Shown: positions 1 to 7,325 of the stretch, one piece after another
Position numbering within the stretch: the first letter of the stretch is position 1
Layout of the letters: each line of letters starts with the position of its first letter
Translations under genes and position numbers: made by a program
NCBI GenBank assembly: GCA_039931435.1
Contig: JBDTRY010000156.1
Span: 1 to 9,209, forward strand
Direction of reading: 5' to 3'
DNA length: 9,209 nt
DNA from: JBDTRY01 sp039931435
Lineage (GTDB): Bacteria; Acidobacteriota; Thermoanaerobaculia; Gp7-AA8
Notes under the pieces: generated by a model
What the model was told of the DNA's origin: nothing
What the model saw: the letters and a program-made list of their open reading frames with translations, nothing else
Databases searched by the model: none

Positions 1-2
1 GT

Positions 3-3000
3 GCGGGAACGGCTGCGGCGGTGAGCGATCCGTTCGAGCAACTGGCGGTCGATGGGTTCAGCGGCACGCTGCCCACGGCCGCGCGGCGGACCGAGCGCAG
101 CGGGAGTACCTACGCACTGAACGCGGAGTACAACGCGCTGGGCGATGCGGTGGGCACGCGCATCGGACCGCTGGCCTTCGAGCAGCACTTCGATCAGGCC
201 GGCAACGTGACTGCGGCAAAGGAGCCCGGCCGCCCGGCGTCGAGCTACAAATACGACGCGCGAGGTTCACTCCGAAGCGAAGCGATGCCGGACGGCGCGG
301 AGAACCATTTCCAGTACGACGCCTCCGGCGCGCTAAAGCAGTACCTCGATCCGGTGTCCGAAGCGACGAGCACCGAGACCGACCTCCTCGGGCGGCCCCT
401 CCTGCGCACGTACGCCGATGGAACCCGGGAGACGATCGAGTGGGACGGCCCGCGCGTGGCTGCCGTGACCGACCGCCAGAGACGGCAACAGAGGTACGTC
501 TACAACATCCGAGGACAGATCGTAAGCATCAAGGGTGGGGAAGGGACGGTCACGGATGTCCTGGACTACGACGAGGCCGGCCGCCTCACGCGCTGGACGA
601 ACAAAAATGCGGCGGTCGAGTACGGAGAGTTCGACCTCGCCAGCCACCCACGTCGCACCACGCAGACACGCTACAAAGACTCCTCCGGCCTAGGCGCAAA
701 GACGATCCTCGACTCCTACAGCCAGCAGCACACCTGGAACGAACACGACGAGCGCACCAGCACGACCATGCCCTCCTACCCGGGCTTCGCCCCGGCAGGA
801 TCGTGGACCACATTGCTGCAATTCCGCTACGACGCCATGGGGAACTTCACGGAGATTGGACGGCAGACCGGAGGAGCTGCAGCGCCGGTCACGATGATGT
901 CCGCGAGCTTCCGGAACGCGGGCCGTCCGGACCAACGCAGCGTGACAACGCTCTGCGACACGGGATCGATCATTTGCAGTTCGGCGGATCTCGTTCGCAG
1001 TTATGGCTACGACGCCGCGAGCTCGCAACTGAATACGATGAGTGTGAATGTGAACTCCCGGCAGCTCGCCGGTTCCGCGGTGCAGTACGACGGTCTGCAG
1101 ATCGCCTCCGAGTCCCTGCTGGGAGTCTCCGATGGAACCCGAGTGAATCAGTACAGCTACGACGACCGCAGCAGACTCTCCTCGGCGGCGATCGCCCGCG
1201 ACACATCGCTCGCTGCCGCCGAGGTTCTCACGCCGGCGGACTTCCGCGCGGGGAGTGAGCGCGCCGCGCATTTTGACGCGCCGACGCGCTCAGCGCTCGC
1301 TACCGCCGGAGCGAAGGTGGAGACCATCGATCCGCTTCCGCTGGTCGCCACCGAGCAACCCGGACACAAGATCGCTTCGGTCACGGAAGGCACCACGCGG
1401 AGCTTCACCTGGAACGGCAGCGAGCGATCGAGCGACGGGCGGTTCACCTACGGCTTCGACGAGAAGGGACGGCTGGTCACGGCGCTGGAGACGATCACCA
1501 GCCCGCCGCAATCGATCCTGCTGCGAGAGCGCTTCGACTACGACGGAAACAACCGGCTCGTGGGGCGGAGGGTAGAGCAGGCCATCCTCGCCGCCGGTGC
1601 GCCGCCGAAAGAATCCGACTGGACGCTCGCCGGCAGCGAGCTTCTCAGCGACGGTCTGCCCGCCGAGGTGAGCTTCGTCTGGGACGCGGTGAGCGACCAG
1701 CTCGTGGCGGTCTTCAGAGCCGGAGCAAGCACGAATCCATCGCTCGATACCAACGGAGGCCTGCTGCGCCAGATCATTCACGGGGGCCTGCAGTACGACG
1801 ACCCGATCGAAGTGACCGAGGTGGACAGCTCGCAGGTGACGCCGGTAGTCACGCATCTGTACCCGGTCTACGACGAAGCGGGGGCGGGAGTGCTCCAGGT
1901 TGTCCTCGGAGCAGATGGCAACGTGCTCTCCCGTCACGTACTAAGCGATCCCTACGGAGCGGAGGAGTCCTCGCTGGAGGGAGCGGCGGTGGACCGGGTG
2001 GAGGTGAATGCCACGAAAGACAACAACGGCACACTCGTCTCGGTCGAGGTGCGGATGCGGCTGACAGAACAGATCGCCGCGGCCAGTCTGACCGCCGGCG
2101 TTCGTCTCGCTGCCGTCGATTCGACGGGCACGGTTGTACTGACAAGCGCAGCAACCCCGCAGCTCTTCGACAACTACACCCTCGGCTGGACCCTGACACC
2201 GGCGCAATGGGACGCGCTGACCAGCACGACCAGCGCATCGAGCACGACCAGCGCATCGAGCGCGACGAGTCTCGAATCTCGAGCCTCGAGCCTCGCACCC
2301 GCGTCGAATCTCGCCCCGTTCGCGCTGTCGATCGCCGCCACGAACACGCTGCGCTCGGCAGGCTTCGGCGATACCGTCGCCATCCTCCCGGCACCGCAGT
2401 GGGCCACAGTGACGCGCGCGGTCTACAGCACGAATGCGCTGCCTGTGGAAGTCCGCGAACAACTTGCCACGCTCGTCTCCTGGCTGTCATCGATCCCGAA
2501 CGGCGCAACGAACACGAACACGCTCTACGAAATCACGGATCTCGCTCTCGCTGGAGCCCCGGGCCAAAGCAGCACCTCGCGCCTCCTGGTGACCTCCCCC
2601 TTCCACGCCCACCCCTACGCCGACCCCGTCACCGGACTGTCGTACGTTCGCGAACGATGGCTGGATCCGAGCACGGGCACGTGGCTCTCGCCGGATCCTC
2701 TCGGCTACAAAGACTCCTCGAATCTCTACGCGTTCTGCGGCGGCGAGCCGGTCAACTCTCGGGATCCGCGCGGTGAAGCCGCTTCGATGAGTCAAGGCGG
2801 GTGGATTATCGCGACAGATAACCACAGTAGCGGCCAGATACGGAAGTTCAGCCCAGCAGAGATCGCAATGAATCCGGTAGGCGTGCGCCACTTCCTGGGC
2901 GTTAATGCTGATGTCGATGCACGCGAGGCAGACGCCCTGATAGCCCGGGCAGGCTACATATCCGCGCTGGGAAATCAGAAAGGCATCGCGGCAGTGCGGC

Positions 3001-3521
3001 GAGGGACTCAAATGGGTGAGCCGGCCGTGACTGCAACGGGCACGGGGCTCGTCGTGATGAGCTCATTCACCGGCGTGGGCGGGTTCGCACAGGTAATTCA
3101 GTCGTTTATAGATCGAGGCGCCACGAAATCCAACGTGATTCTCGCTGGAGCTACGCTGCTGCATCTGGGCGCACTGGATGAGGCTGCGGTTCGACTGACT
3201 CAGGACGTTGTCGTGTATCGCTCGGTAACGACCGAAGGCCTGGTGCAGTACATTGGGATAACAAAGAATCTCGCTGCGCGTGCTGCTGCGCATCTGGCAC
3301 AGAAGGGCATTCACCTTGAACCGATTATCGGCCTTCCGCAGCTGACCCGGGCAGATGCGCGAGCTGTCGAGCAGATCCTCATCGAGGCGCACGGAATCGG
3401 ACGGGAAGGTGGAACTCTGCTGAACAGGATTAACAGCATCGCAAAGACAAATCCCGTCTACGCAGAATCGCTGAAGCGAGGGGTGGAACTACTTCGAAGG
3501 GCGGGGTATGCCGGCTTCTAG
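3..3521 (+). CDS. Rhs/YD-repeat polymorphic toxin with GIY-YIG-like C-terminal tip (5' end outside window)
   Basis: Rhs proteins form a beta-shell of YD repeats that encases a C-terminal toxin delivered to competing cells. Numbering residues from the GTG at 21, the protein shows many YD-type repeats (for example YDARGSL, YDASGAL, YDEAGRL, YDDRSRL). A non-repeat beta-rich insert lies at about 655-845. The conserved core-end block is at about 877-918: RERWLDPSTGTWLSPDPLGY, then NLYAF and a terminal DPRG at 915-918. The last 248 residues are a variable tip with a glycine-rich hydrophobic stretch near 1009-1030 and a nuclease-like domain from about 1064. The frame has no stop back to base 3, so the GTG at 21 is probably not the real start. 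The tip and the next gene look more A/T-rich than the core, as expected of exchangeable tips. Target and secretion route cannot be seen. The Rhs call is firm; the toxin activity is inferred. Confidence 0.93.
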   Translation, partial: AGTAAAVSDPFEQLAVDGFSGTLPTAARRTERSGSTYALNAEYNALGDAVGTRIGPLAFEQHFDQAGNVTAAKEPGRPASSYKYDARGSLRSEAMPDGAENHFQYDASGALKQYLDPVSEATSTETDLLGRPLLRTYADGTRETIEWDGPRVAAVTDRQRRQQRYVYNIRGQIVSIKGGEGTVTDVLDYDEAGRLTRWTNKNAAVEYGEFDLASHPRRTTQTRYKDSSGLGAKTILDSYSQQHTWNEHDERTSTTMPSYPGFAPAGSWTTLLQFRYDAMGNFTEIGRQTGGAAAPVTMMSASFRNAGRPDQRSVTTLCDTGSIICSSADLVRSYGYDAASSQLNTMSVNVNSRQLAGSAVQYDGLQIASESLLGVSDGTRVNQYSYDDRSRLSSAAIARDTSLAAAEVLTPADFRAGSERAAHFDAPTRSALATAGAKVETIDPLPLVATEQPGHKIASVTEGTTRSFTWNGSERSSDGRFTYGFDEKGRLVTALETITSPPQSILLRERFDYDGNNRLVGRRVEQAILAAGAPPKESDWTLAGSELLSDGLPAEVSFVWDAVSDQLVAVFRAGASTNPSLDTNGGLLRQIIHGGLQYDDPIEVTEVDSSQVTPVVTHLYPVYDEAGAGVLQVVLGADGNVLSRHVLSDPYGAEESSLEGAAVDRVEVNATKDNNGTLVSVEVRMRLTEQIAAASLTAGVRLAAVDSTGTVVLTSAATPQLFDNYTLGWTLTPAQWDALTSTTSASSTTSASSATSLESRASSLAPASNLAPFALSIAATNTLRSAGFGDTVAILPAPQWATVTRAVYSTNALPVEVREQLATLVSWLSSIPNGATNTNTLYEITDLALAGAPGQSSTSRLLVTSPFHAHPYADPVTGLSYVRERWLDPSTGTWLSPDPLGYKDSSNLYAFCGGEPVNSRDPRGEAASMSQGGWIIATDNHSSGQIRKFSPAEIAMNPVGVRHFLGVNADVDAREADALIARAGYISALGNQKGIAAVRRGTQMGEPAVTATGTGLVVMSSFTGVGGFAQVIQSFIDRGATKSNVILAGATLLHLGALDEAAVRLTQDVVVYRSVTTEGLVQYIGITKNLAARAAAHLAQKGIHLEPIIGLPQLTRADARAVEQILIEAHGIGREGGTLLNRINSIAKTNPVYAESLKRGVELLRRAGYAGF
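2223..2258 (+). repeat. Tandem 18-bp repeat inside the Rhs gene
   Basis: Two perfect copies of an 18-bp unit (agcacgaccagcgcatcg), followed by a decayed third start, encode a Ser/Thr/Ala linker (STTSAS twice). Just after it, 2267-2300 is a ctcgag-rich microrepeat coding for a Ser/Leu/Arg stretch. Both lie in the insert before the conserved Rhs core end and probably form a flexible linker that varies in copy number by slippage. Confidence 0.8.
3207..3518 (+). other. GIY-YIG-like nuclease toxin domain within the Rhs tip
   Basis: This is the last ~100 residues of the Rhs protein. The GIY-equivalent is VVY at 1064-1066 and the YIG motif is YIG at 1077-1079, a spacing usual for GIY-YIG folds. Arg1087 follows about eight residues after YIG, in the position of the catalytic Arg. 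A helix, RADARAVEQILIEAHG, carries Glu1117 and Glu1122 as metal-ligand candidates, and LLNRINSI places Asn1135 at the usual late Asn. The domain is therefore predicted to cut nucleic acid in the recipient cell. The fold call rests on motif spacing only; some GIY-YIG-like toxin domains may act on RNA rather than DNA. Confidence 0.72.
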
Positions 3522-3990
3522 ATCAGGTAGGAAGCGGCCTAAGATCGGCGACATCGTCGAAATCACAACGCCGACTGGCTTCGCGTACGCTCAATATACT
3601 CACCACCATCCAACATACGGAGCTCTGATACGAGTCGTGAATGGGGTGTTTGAGCGTCGTCCCGAAAACTTTGCACATCTCATGCGTCAGAAAGAACGGT
3701 TTTCTACTTTTTTTCCACTGGGTGCGGCTGTGAGTCGCAACATCGTGTCGATCGCCGCTCACGAAGAGGTGCCGCCGCACTGGCAACAGTTTCCTATGTT
3801 CAAAGCGGCAGGAAACAGAGATCCGAAAACGGGGCGAGTCACCGACTGGTGGCTGTGGGACGGGGAGAGTCAGGAACGGATCAGGGCGTTAGCCCCTGAA
3901 CAGCAGCAGCTACCTATCCTCGCGGTATGGAATGATACGCTGCTGGTTGAACGGATCAGCAATGGCTGGACTCCGGCGGACGAGGTGTGA
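3508..3990 (+). CDS. Putative immunity protein of the Rhs toxin (Imm26-like)
   Basis: This 160-aa protein is presumed to bind and neutralise the GIY-YIG tip in the producing cell. Its ATG lies 14 nt before the end of the Rhs stop codon, in another frame, an overlap typical of translationally coupled toxin-immunity pairs; a purine-rich AAGGGCGGGG stretch precedes it. The protein is cytosolic with no signal peptide or membrane segment. It opens with a basic stretch, then KIGDIVEI and YAQYTHHHPTYG, which resemble the start of Imm26-type immunity proteins. It continues with FFPL, a Trp-rich TDWWLWDGE block and LPILAVWND. The family match is from memory of motif style, so Imm26 is tentative; the role is supported mainly by position. 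Base composition is more A/T-rich than the Rhs core, as in the toxin tip. Confidence 0.78.
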   Translation: MPASRSGRKRPKIGDIVEITTPTGFAYAQYTHHHPTYGALIRVVNGVFERRPENFAHLMRQKERFSTFFPLGAAVSRNIVSIAAHEEVPPHWQQFPMFKAAGNRDPKTGRVTDWWLWDGESQERIRALAPEQQQLPILAVWNDTLLVERISNGWTPADEV

Positions 3991-4058
3991 CTCGAAGAAT
4001 AAAGGTCAGAGTAGGGGTCACACCTTGGTGGAGAGAGAATGGGGGCCACACCTTCGTG
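3981..4058. repeat. REP-like inverted and direct repeats at the end of the immunity gene
   Basis: AGGTGTGAC (3983-3991) is inverted as GTCACACCT (4017-4025). The pairing extends to 3981 and 4027 through one G-T wobble, and the loop is 25 nt. The right arm lies in a 17-bp element, ggggtcacaccttggtg (4014-4030), repeated directly at 4042-4058 with two differences. The immunity stop codon lies in the left arm. There is no T-run, so a classic intrinsic terminator is unlikely, though the stem may protect or end the toxin-immunity transcript. The GTCACACCTT style recalls REP-type elements mobilised by RAYT transposases; that link is inferred. Confidence 0.6.
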
Positions 4059-4212
4059 CAACTCTGATTCGGCGATCAAGAAGTGAACTGCGATGTCAGT
4101 GAGATGCGACTAATATTTGTCCGGGAAGTGAGCGCAAGAAGTCTGCGATGGTCGCGGACAAGGGTTTTGGCGGACTTGCTCGACGCTCGGGAAGGCCGTC
4201 TGCGCCGGCCTG

Positions 4213-4403
4213 TCCGTCTCGTTCCACCCGGGTGAAAGGCAAGGAGGTCTGCCTGGTTCGCGCCGAAGCCGGAGCGTCCCCAGCCTTACGTCGAGGAAGG
4301 GCAGCAGACGCGCTTCTACCTTCGAACGGGCAACACCACACAGGAGCTAGGAACGCGCGACTCGGTCGAGTATGTCCGGACGCACTGGCCGAAGACAACG
4401 TGA
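4213..4403 (+). pseudogene. 3' remnant of an AlbA_2 (Schlafen-like) DNA-binding-domain gene
   Basis: Translation in three successive frames gives one recognisable C-terminus. VSFH is at 4216-4227, VKGKEVCLVRAEA at 4232-4270, and PYVEEG followed by FYLRTGNTTQEL and SVEYVRTHW at 4284-4400, ending at TGA 4401-4403. AlbA_2 proteins commonly show a 'gkEvc.vrV.pSp.Pvyv' strand and then 'FyvRtGnsTreL...eaveYi..rw'. Each join requires a +1 shift: one in the run of C and G near 4226-4231, one near 4271-4283. The gene is therefore dead, and I cannot recognise its 5' portion upstream. Intact relatives are transcriptional regulators or ATP-binding helicase-like proteins, and some belong to defence loci. 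The match is from motif recall, not a search. Confidence 0.6.
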
Positions 4404-4509
4404 GGCGAACGGCTTCAAAGAGGAGTGAGACGTTGAACGCTCCTTTGAGCCTACGTCCTGCGGCCGCGGTATCGCTTTAACCATCAACATGGTTCCACGC
4501 GCACGCATG
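4404..4509. other. Intergenic tail between the pseudogene and the CBASS operon end, with a small hairpin
   Basis: No gene is seen here. AACCAT (4479-4484) and ATGGTT (4489-4494) form a perfect 6-bp stem with a 4-nt loop, 16 bases past the E2 stop on the - strand. No T-run follows on the - strand, so it would be a poor intrinsic terminator. A second, bulged pairing (CAAAGAGGAG near 4415 with CTCCTTTG near 4440) is weaker. No convincing terminator was found for the CBASS transcript. Confidence 0.35.
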
Positions 4510-5205
4510 TCAGCCCACCGAGAGGTCGTCTTTAACAACGCCCCTCTGCGACGCACTTCTGACCAAGCGTTCAAATGAGCGGGAGGCTACGATGCGGCTG
4601 ATCTCAGCCCGGAGCTCCATGACCTTGTCGCGGTGACACTTCCTCAGCATCTTTCCGCTTCCGCACGGGCAGGGCCAATGGCCCTTCACTTCCTCACGTG
4701 TGAGATAGTCAATGAAAGAGAAGATGATTCGCGGCTCTGAAAAGCCAATCCTGCGGGCATAGAACTCGAGTGTGCCCTTGGTGCCATGTCCCCATTCTCC
4801 GAATGGCCATGCTCCAAACTCCTCGAAGTACAGCTGGCTTACGAAGAATGAATTCACTGGACCCTGAAGAAAGGCGAGCAGAGTCGAACCCGGCGGAAAG
4901 TGAACTGCTGCCTCTTCGGGGATGAACAGGCAGGCGTCACCATTCGACTCAGTGTGGCGGTCAGCGATGCGGGGTATCCGGCCACCAATCTCTCGAACCG
5001 TGGGAACCTCTTCAGGGTAGCGGGTGGAAAGAATAATCTCCAGCTGGAAGCGATCGATTACTTTTCCGGAGAGCGTGACAGGGAACCCGCCGCGAATAAT
5101 GACGTTTGCGTCGGCGAAGAAATGCAGCTGTGGGAAGGCCCGGCGAACCTCGCCTTTCTCCTGGGCGTACTCCACAGCTCTACGCCGATGCCACGTTTCA
5201 GCCAT
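4510..5205 (-). CDS. CBASS E2-like (ubiquitin-conjugating-enzyme fold) protein with C-terminal SEC-C zinc motif
   Basis: In type II short CBASS, an E2-like enzyme uses a catalytic cysteine to attach the C-terminus of the CD-NTase to targets and so primes its activity, without an E1. From the ATG at 5205 (231 aa), an E2-like core spans about 20-150. LEIILSTRYPEEVPTV (55-70) matches the 'YP..xP' loop of E2 folds. His84 and Asn88 then lead to GDACLF, with Cys92 as catalytic candidate. A SEC-C-type zinc motif follows, CPCGSGKMLRKCH, with ligands Cys179, Cys181, Cys190 and His191, then a short basic helix. The ATG at 5205 overlaps the CD-NTase stop by 8 nt (ATGGCTGA); an in-frame TTG at 5244 would add 13 residues but is less likely. 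It is last in the operon. The role of SEC-C here is unknown; it often serves in partner or nucleic-acid contacts. Confidence 0.82.
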   Translation of the reverse strand: MAETWHRRRAVEYAQEKGEVRRAFPQLHFFADANVIIRGGFPVTLSGKVIDRFQLEIILSTRYPEEVPTVREIGGRIPRIADRHTESNGDACLFIPEEAAVHFPPGSTLLAFLQGPVNSFFVSQLYFEEFGAWPFGEWGHGTKGTLEFYARRIGFSEPRIIFSFIDYLTREEVKGHWPCPCGSGKMLRKCHRDKVMELRAEISRIVASRSFERLVRSASQRGVVKDDLSVG

Positions 5206-6097
5206 CTTCACGCGACACCCACGGTTTGGGAGCGCCCACGACAATCGAGGGCGCCTGGCGGAGCGTGTCCCGCTTTACCTCGGCAGTCGACTCTTCGACA
5301 GGGCCGAAAACGGACTCCCAACCCCGTGCATCGATGTCGGCGAGGGTATCAGCCGCGATGGTTTTCAGTTCACTGCGGATCGCATCATCAAAGAGTTCCG
5401 AAAGGTCATTCCCCGTCGGATTCGCCGGATCCTCGATCCCGATCTCGTCGATGTTGTCGCGCAGCTCCGTCCAGACATGTACGAGCTGTTCGGTCAGCGG
5501 TTTACCGGACTTCCCCTCGAGGCGATCAATCGTCAGGAGTTCGAGCACGAAGTGCCGAATGACGATGGCATTGCGCGATCGCCAAAGCTTCATCAAGCGG
5601 ATCGCGTCGTGGATGTCGCTGTCATTCACATGGTCAATGTGTTTCTGAAGGTTCGTTTTCTGACGGCCTTTTTCACCGGATGATCGGTAGAGGAAGGCAT
5701 CCTTCTTCTCACCATCCGTGAACCGTCCCGGCACGACATCAACGTGAAAGTCCGGATTGTTTTTGTCACAGCCCTTTAGACGAAGCGCCGATGGCTTTTC
5801 CTCGATGAAATAGTCATCAGCTAGAGCAGCCTTCACGTTGGTGTAGATATCCTTGAGCGTCTCCCCGGCAGACGTGTCGTCGTTCTCGAAGTAGCAGATG
5901 ACGTCGAGGTCGTACCCCTCCTTAATCATCGTGCCCTTCGCCTTCGATCCACCGTAGTGGATGGTCGGTGACGAGAATTTCCTTCGAAGCAGGCCGTCTA
6001 CATCGTTCCGATGCTTGCGGAGGTCTTCGAGTTCTGTGCTGCCCTCCTTCAGCGTCTGTGCTTCCAAGATCTTCTTCAGGTACTCGTTGTCAGTCAT
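5198..6097 (-). CDS. CBASS CD-NTase (cGAS/DncV-like nucleotidyltransferase)
   Basis: This 299-aa protein is the signal synthase of the system, predicted to join NTPs into a cyclic di- or trinucleotide when phage is sensed. The polymerase-beta-type active site is clear. GGSKAKGT (49-56) is the nucleotide-binding GS loop, DLD supplies Asp63 and Asp65, and FHVDVVPGR supplies the third metal ligand, Asp120. The helical C-terminal half contains DAIRLMKLWR (164-173), usual for this fold. The protein ends SREDG, so the terminal residue is Gly299, the kind of terminus conjugated by CBASS E2 or Cap2 enzymes. Its ATG overlaps the effector stop as ATGA, with AAGG about 10 bases upstream. The clade is unassigned; HNH-SAVED effectors have been described with clade G enzymes (CdnG, 3',2'-cGAMP), so that product is plausible but unproven. 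Confidence 0.92.
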   Translation of the reverse strand: MTDNEYLKKILEAQTLKEGSTELEDLRKHRNDVDGLLRRKFSSPTIHYGGSKAKGTMIKEGYDLDVICYFENDDTSAGETLKDIYTNVKAALADDYFIEEKPSALRLKGCDKNNPDFHVDVVPGRFTDGEKKDAFLYRSSGEKGRQKTNLQKHIDHVNDSDIHDAIRLMKLWRSRNAIVIRHFVLELLTIDRLEGKSGKPLTEQLVHVWTELRDNIDEIGIEDPANPTGNDLSELFDDAIRSELKTIAADTLADIDARGWESVFGPVEESTAEVKRDTLRQAPSIVVGAPKPWVSREDG

Positions 6098-7320
6098 GAT
6101 TGATTAATCCTTATGGTTGGAGAGAAGCCGCCGGTGTTCTTATTGAAGTCGTAGACGACGAGCGTCGGGTCGACCTTGTGAAAGAGACTGCGGCCACACG
6201 CGACCGCTGCAGGTGCTGGAACCGCCGGAAACAGGTGGATCTCTGTGAGTCCGACGTGATCCTTCGCAATCACGCGGAGAAGCTGCTGAAATGTCTGTTC
6301 GAAGAGACGGAGGTCGTCACGGCGCCGAAGGAAGTTCGGATTCGGCACTGCGCCGTCTAGGGTCAGTTCGTAAATGCTGAAGCCGGCGGAGAGCTGGGCG
6401 GAGACCGACGAGATCGGGATCGCACCGCTGAGCGAAAGGACGAGGGCCACTTTGACCGGATCGACTCCCTCGACAAGGCGCCGTGACGTGTACAGCGCGG
6501 CATCACCTTTCGTCTTCCAGGTCCATGACTCTGGCTGTCGGTGGCGTTGGTAGAGGTCCGCGTCAATCTTGTCGCTAAGCCGATTCCCAAGGTGCATCAG
6601 GAGAGGCATCGGCCCGAGGGCAAACACCGAAACGTGAGAGGCGCGCGACCCGTCAACGCGATCCGCGTAGAGTCTGGTCACCTTTTCGTCGATCGCTGCC
6701 GCTGCAGAAGCGTAAAACGCCTCCTTCCCAGTATCCGGAAGAGCAGTCAGGTCGATCATGCACGGCTCGTCCGAGTCGACGTACCGCGGCGCGACAGCTG
6801 CTTGCGCCTGTGCGAGGGAGATGGCCACCGGCCGATTCCCGATGTTGGCCTTCAGAATTAAGGCCGTGGTCTTGTACTCCGGGTGCATCGCGGTCAGCTC
6901 GGAGATGCGCTTCTCATGACGGCGCTTGAAGGCTCGAAGCGTGGCGACGGTGTACCGGTCGGGATGATCGTCGATGAGTTTGTGACATTCACCGCAAAGC
7001 AGCATCAAATTGTTGACGTCGTTCAGCTGAGTCTTGGTGAGCGCTTTCACTCTTCCACGCGGCCCGTGCGTGCTGAAGGCGACGATGTGAGCGGCTTGGG
7101 CGAAGTTGCCCTCCGTCAGAGTGAGCCTGTGGCGGAATAAGTACTTGTTGTGGCCATCAAACTCGCACCGTCCCCCCGCTCGCACAGCGAGCAGGGCGCG
7201 CGTGAGAGGCTTGATGTCGCGAGTTGGACCCACTGGGCGAACGGCGGTCGACCCCCCTGCGGTCCTCGGTTGAGTGCTTGCCGGCCGCGTTGAGCGGCGA
7301 TTTTGGGAGATGGCGCCCAT
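6094..7320 (-). CDS. cap5: Cap5-like CBASS effector: HNH endonuclease fused to SAVED sensor
   Basis: This is the killing module. The SAVED domain binds the CD-NTase product, oligomerises, and activates the HNH domain to degrade DNA, aborting infection. The 408-aa protein starts with a disordered basic tail (1-35). The HNH domain (about 40-140) has Cys52, the AAHIVAF strand with His78, NNLMLLCGECH with Asn104, Cys109, Cys112 and His113, and then HPDRY. The SAVED domain (about 165-405) shows VSVFALGPMPLLMHLGNRLSDK, a TWKTKGDAALY strand, VALVLSLSGAIP, and near the end IHLFPAVPAPAAVACGR, the paired Rossmann-like halves typical of SAVED. The ATG at 7320 lies 5 nt after the DUF2188 stop, with GGAG inside that gene's end as ribosome site. 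A zinc-site oddity is His57 (CEFDGH), where many relatives I recall have a second Cys. Confidence 0.92.
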   Translation of the reverse strand: MGAISQNRRSTRPASTQPRTAGGSTAVRPVGPTRDIKPLTRALLAVRAGGRCEFDGHNKYLFRHRLTLTEGNFAQAAHIVAFSTHGPRGRVKALTKTQLNDVNNLMLLCGECHKLIDDHPDRYTVATLRAFKRRHEKRISELTAMHPEYKTTALILKANIGNRPVAISLAQAQAAVAPRYVDSDEPCMIDLTALPDTGKEAFYASAAAAIDEKVTRLYADRVDGSRASHVSVFALGPMPLLMHLGNRLSDKIDADLYQRHRQPESWTWKTKGDAALYTSRRLVEGVDPVKVALVLSLSGAIPISSVSAQLSAGFSIYELTLDGAVPNPNFLRRRDDLRLFEQTFQQLLRVIAKDHVGLTEIHLFPAVPAPAAVACGRSLFHKVDPTLVVYDFNKNTGGFSPTIRINQS

Positions 7321-7325
7321 GATCT

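Noticed and set aside
1290..1937. Long - strand open frame (215 codons) inside the Rhs gene
   Set aside because: It is a shadow of the YD-repeat reading frame, Arg/His-rich with no family feature; several similar frames exist on both strands there.
2223..2300. CRISPR-like array
   Set aside because: The repeats are contiguous 18-mers without spacers, inside a coding frame.
671..2719. 15-bp exact repeat ctacaaagactcctc at 671-685 and 2705-2719
   Set aside because: Both copies encode YKDSS in Rhs-type repeats in the same frame, so shared coding and codon preference explain it.
4148..4480. 110-codon + strand frame from an ATG at 4148
   Set aside because: Only its middle (VKGKEVCLV) matches the AlbA_2 remnant; the frame continues past the frameshift into nonsense, so it is not a gene in its own right.
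5024..5683. + strand open frames opposite the CD-NTase and E2 junction
   Set aside because: They are antisense to genes with intact catalytic motifs and have no ribosome site or recognisable domain.
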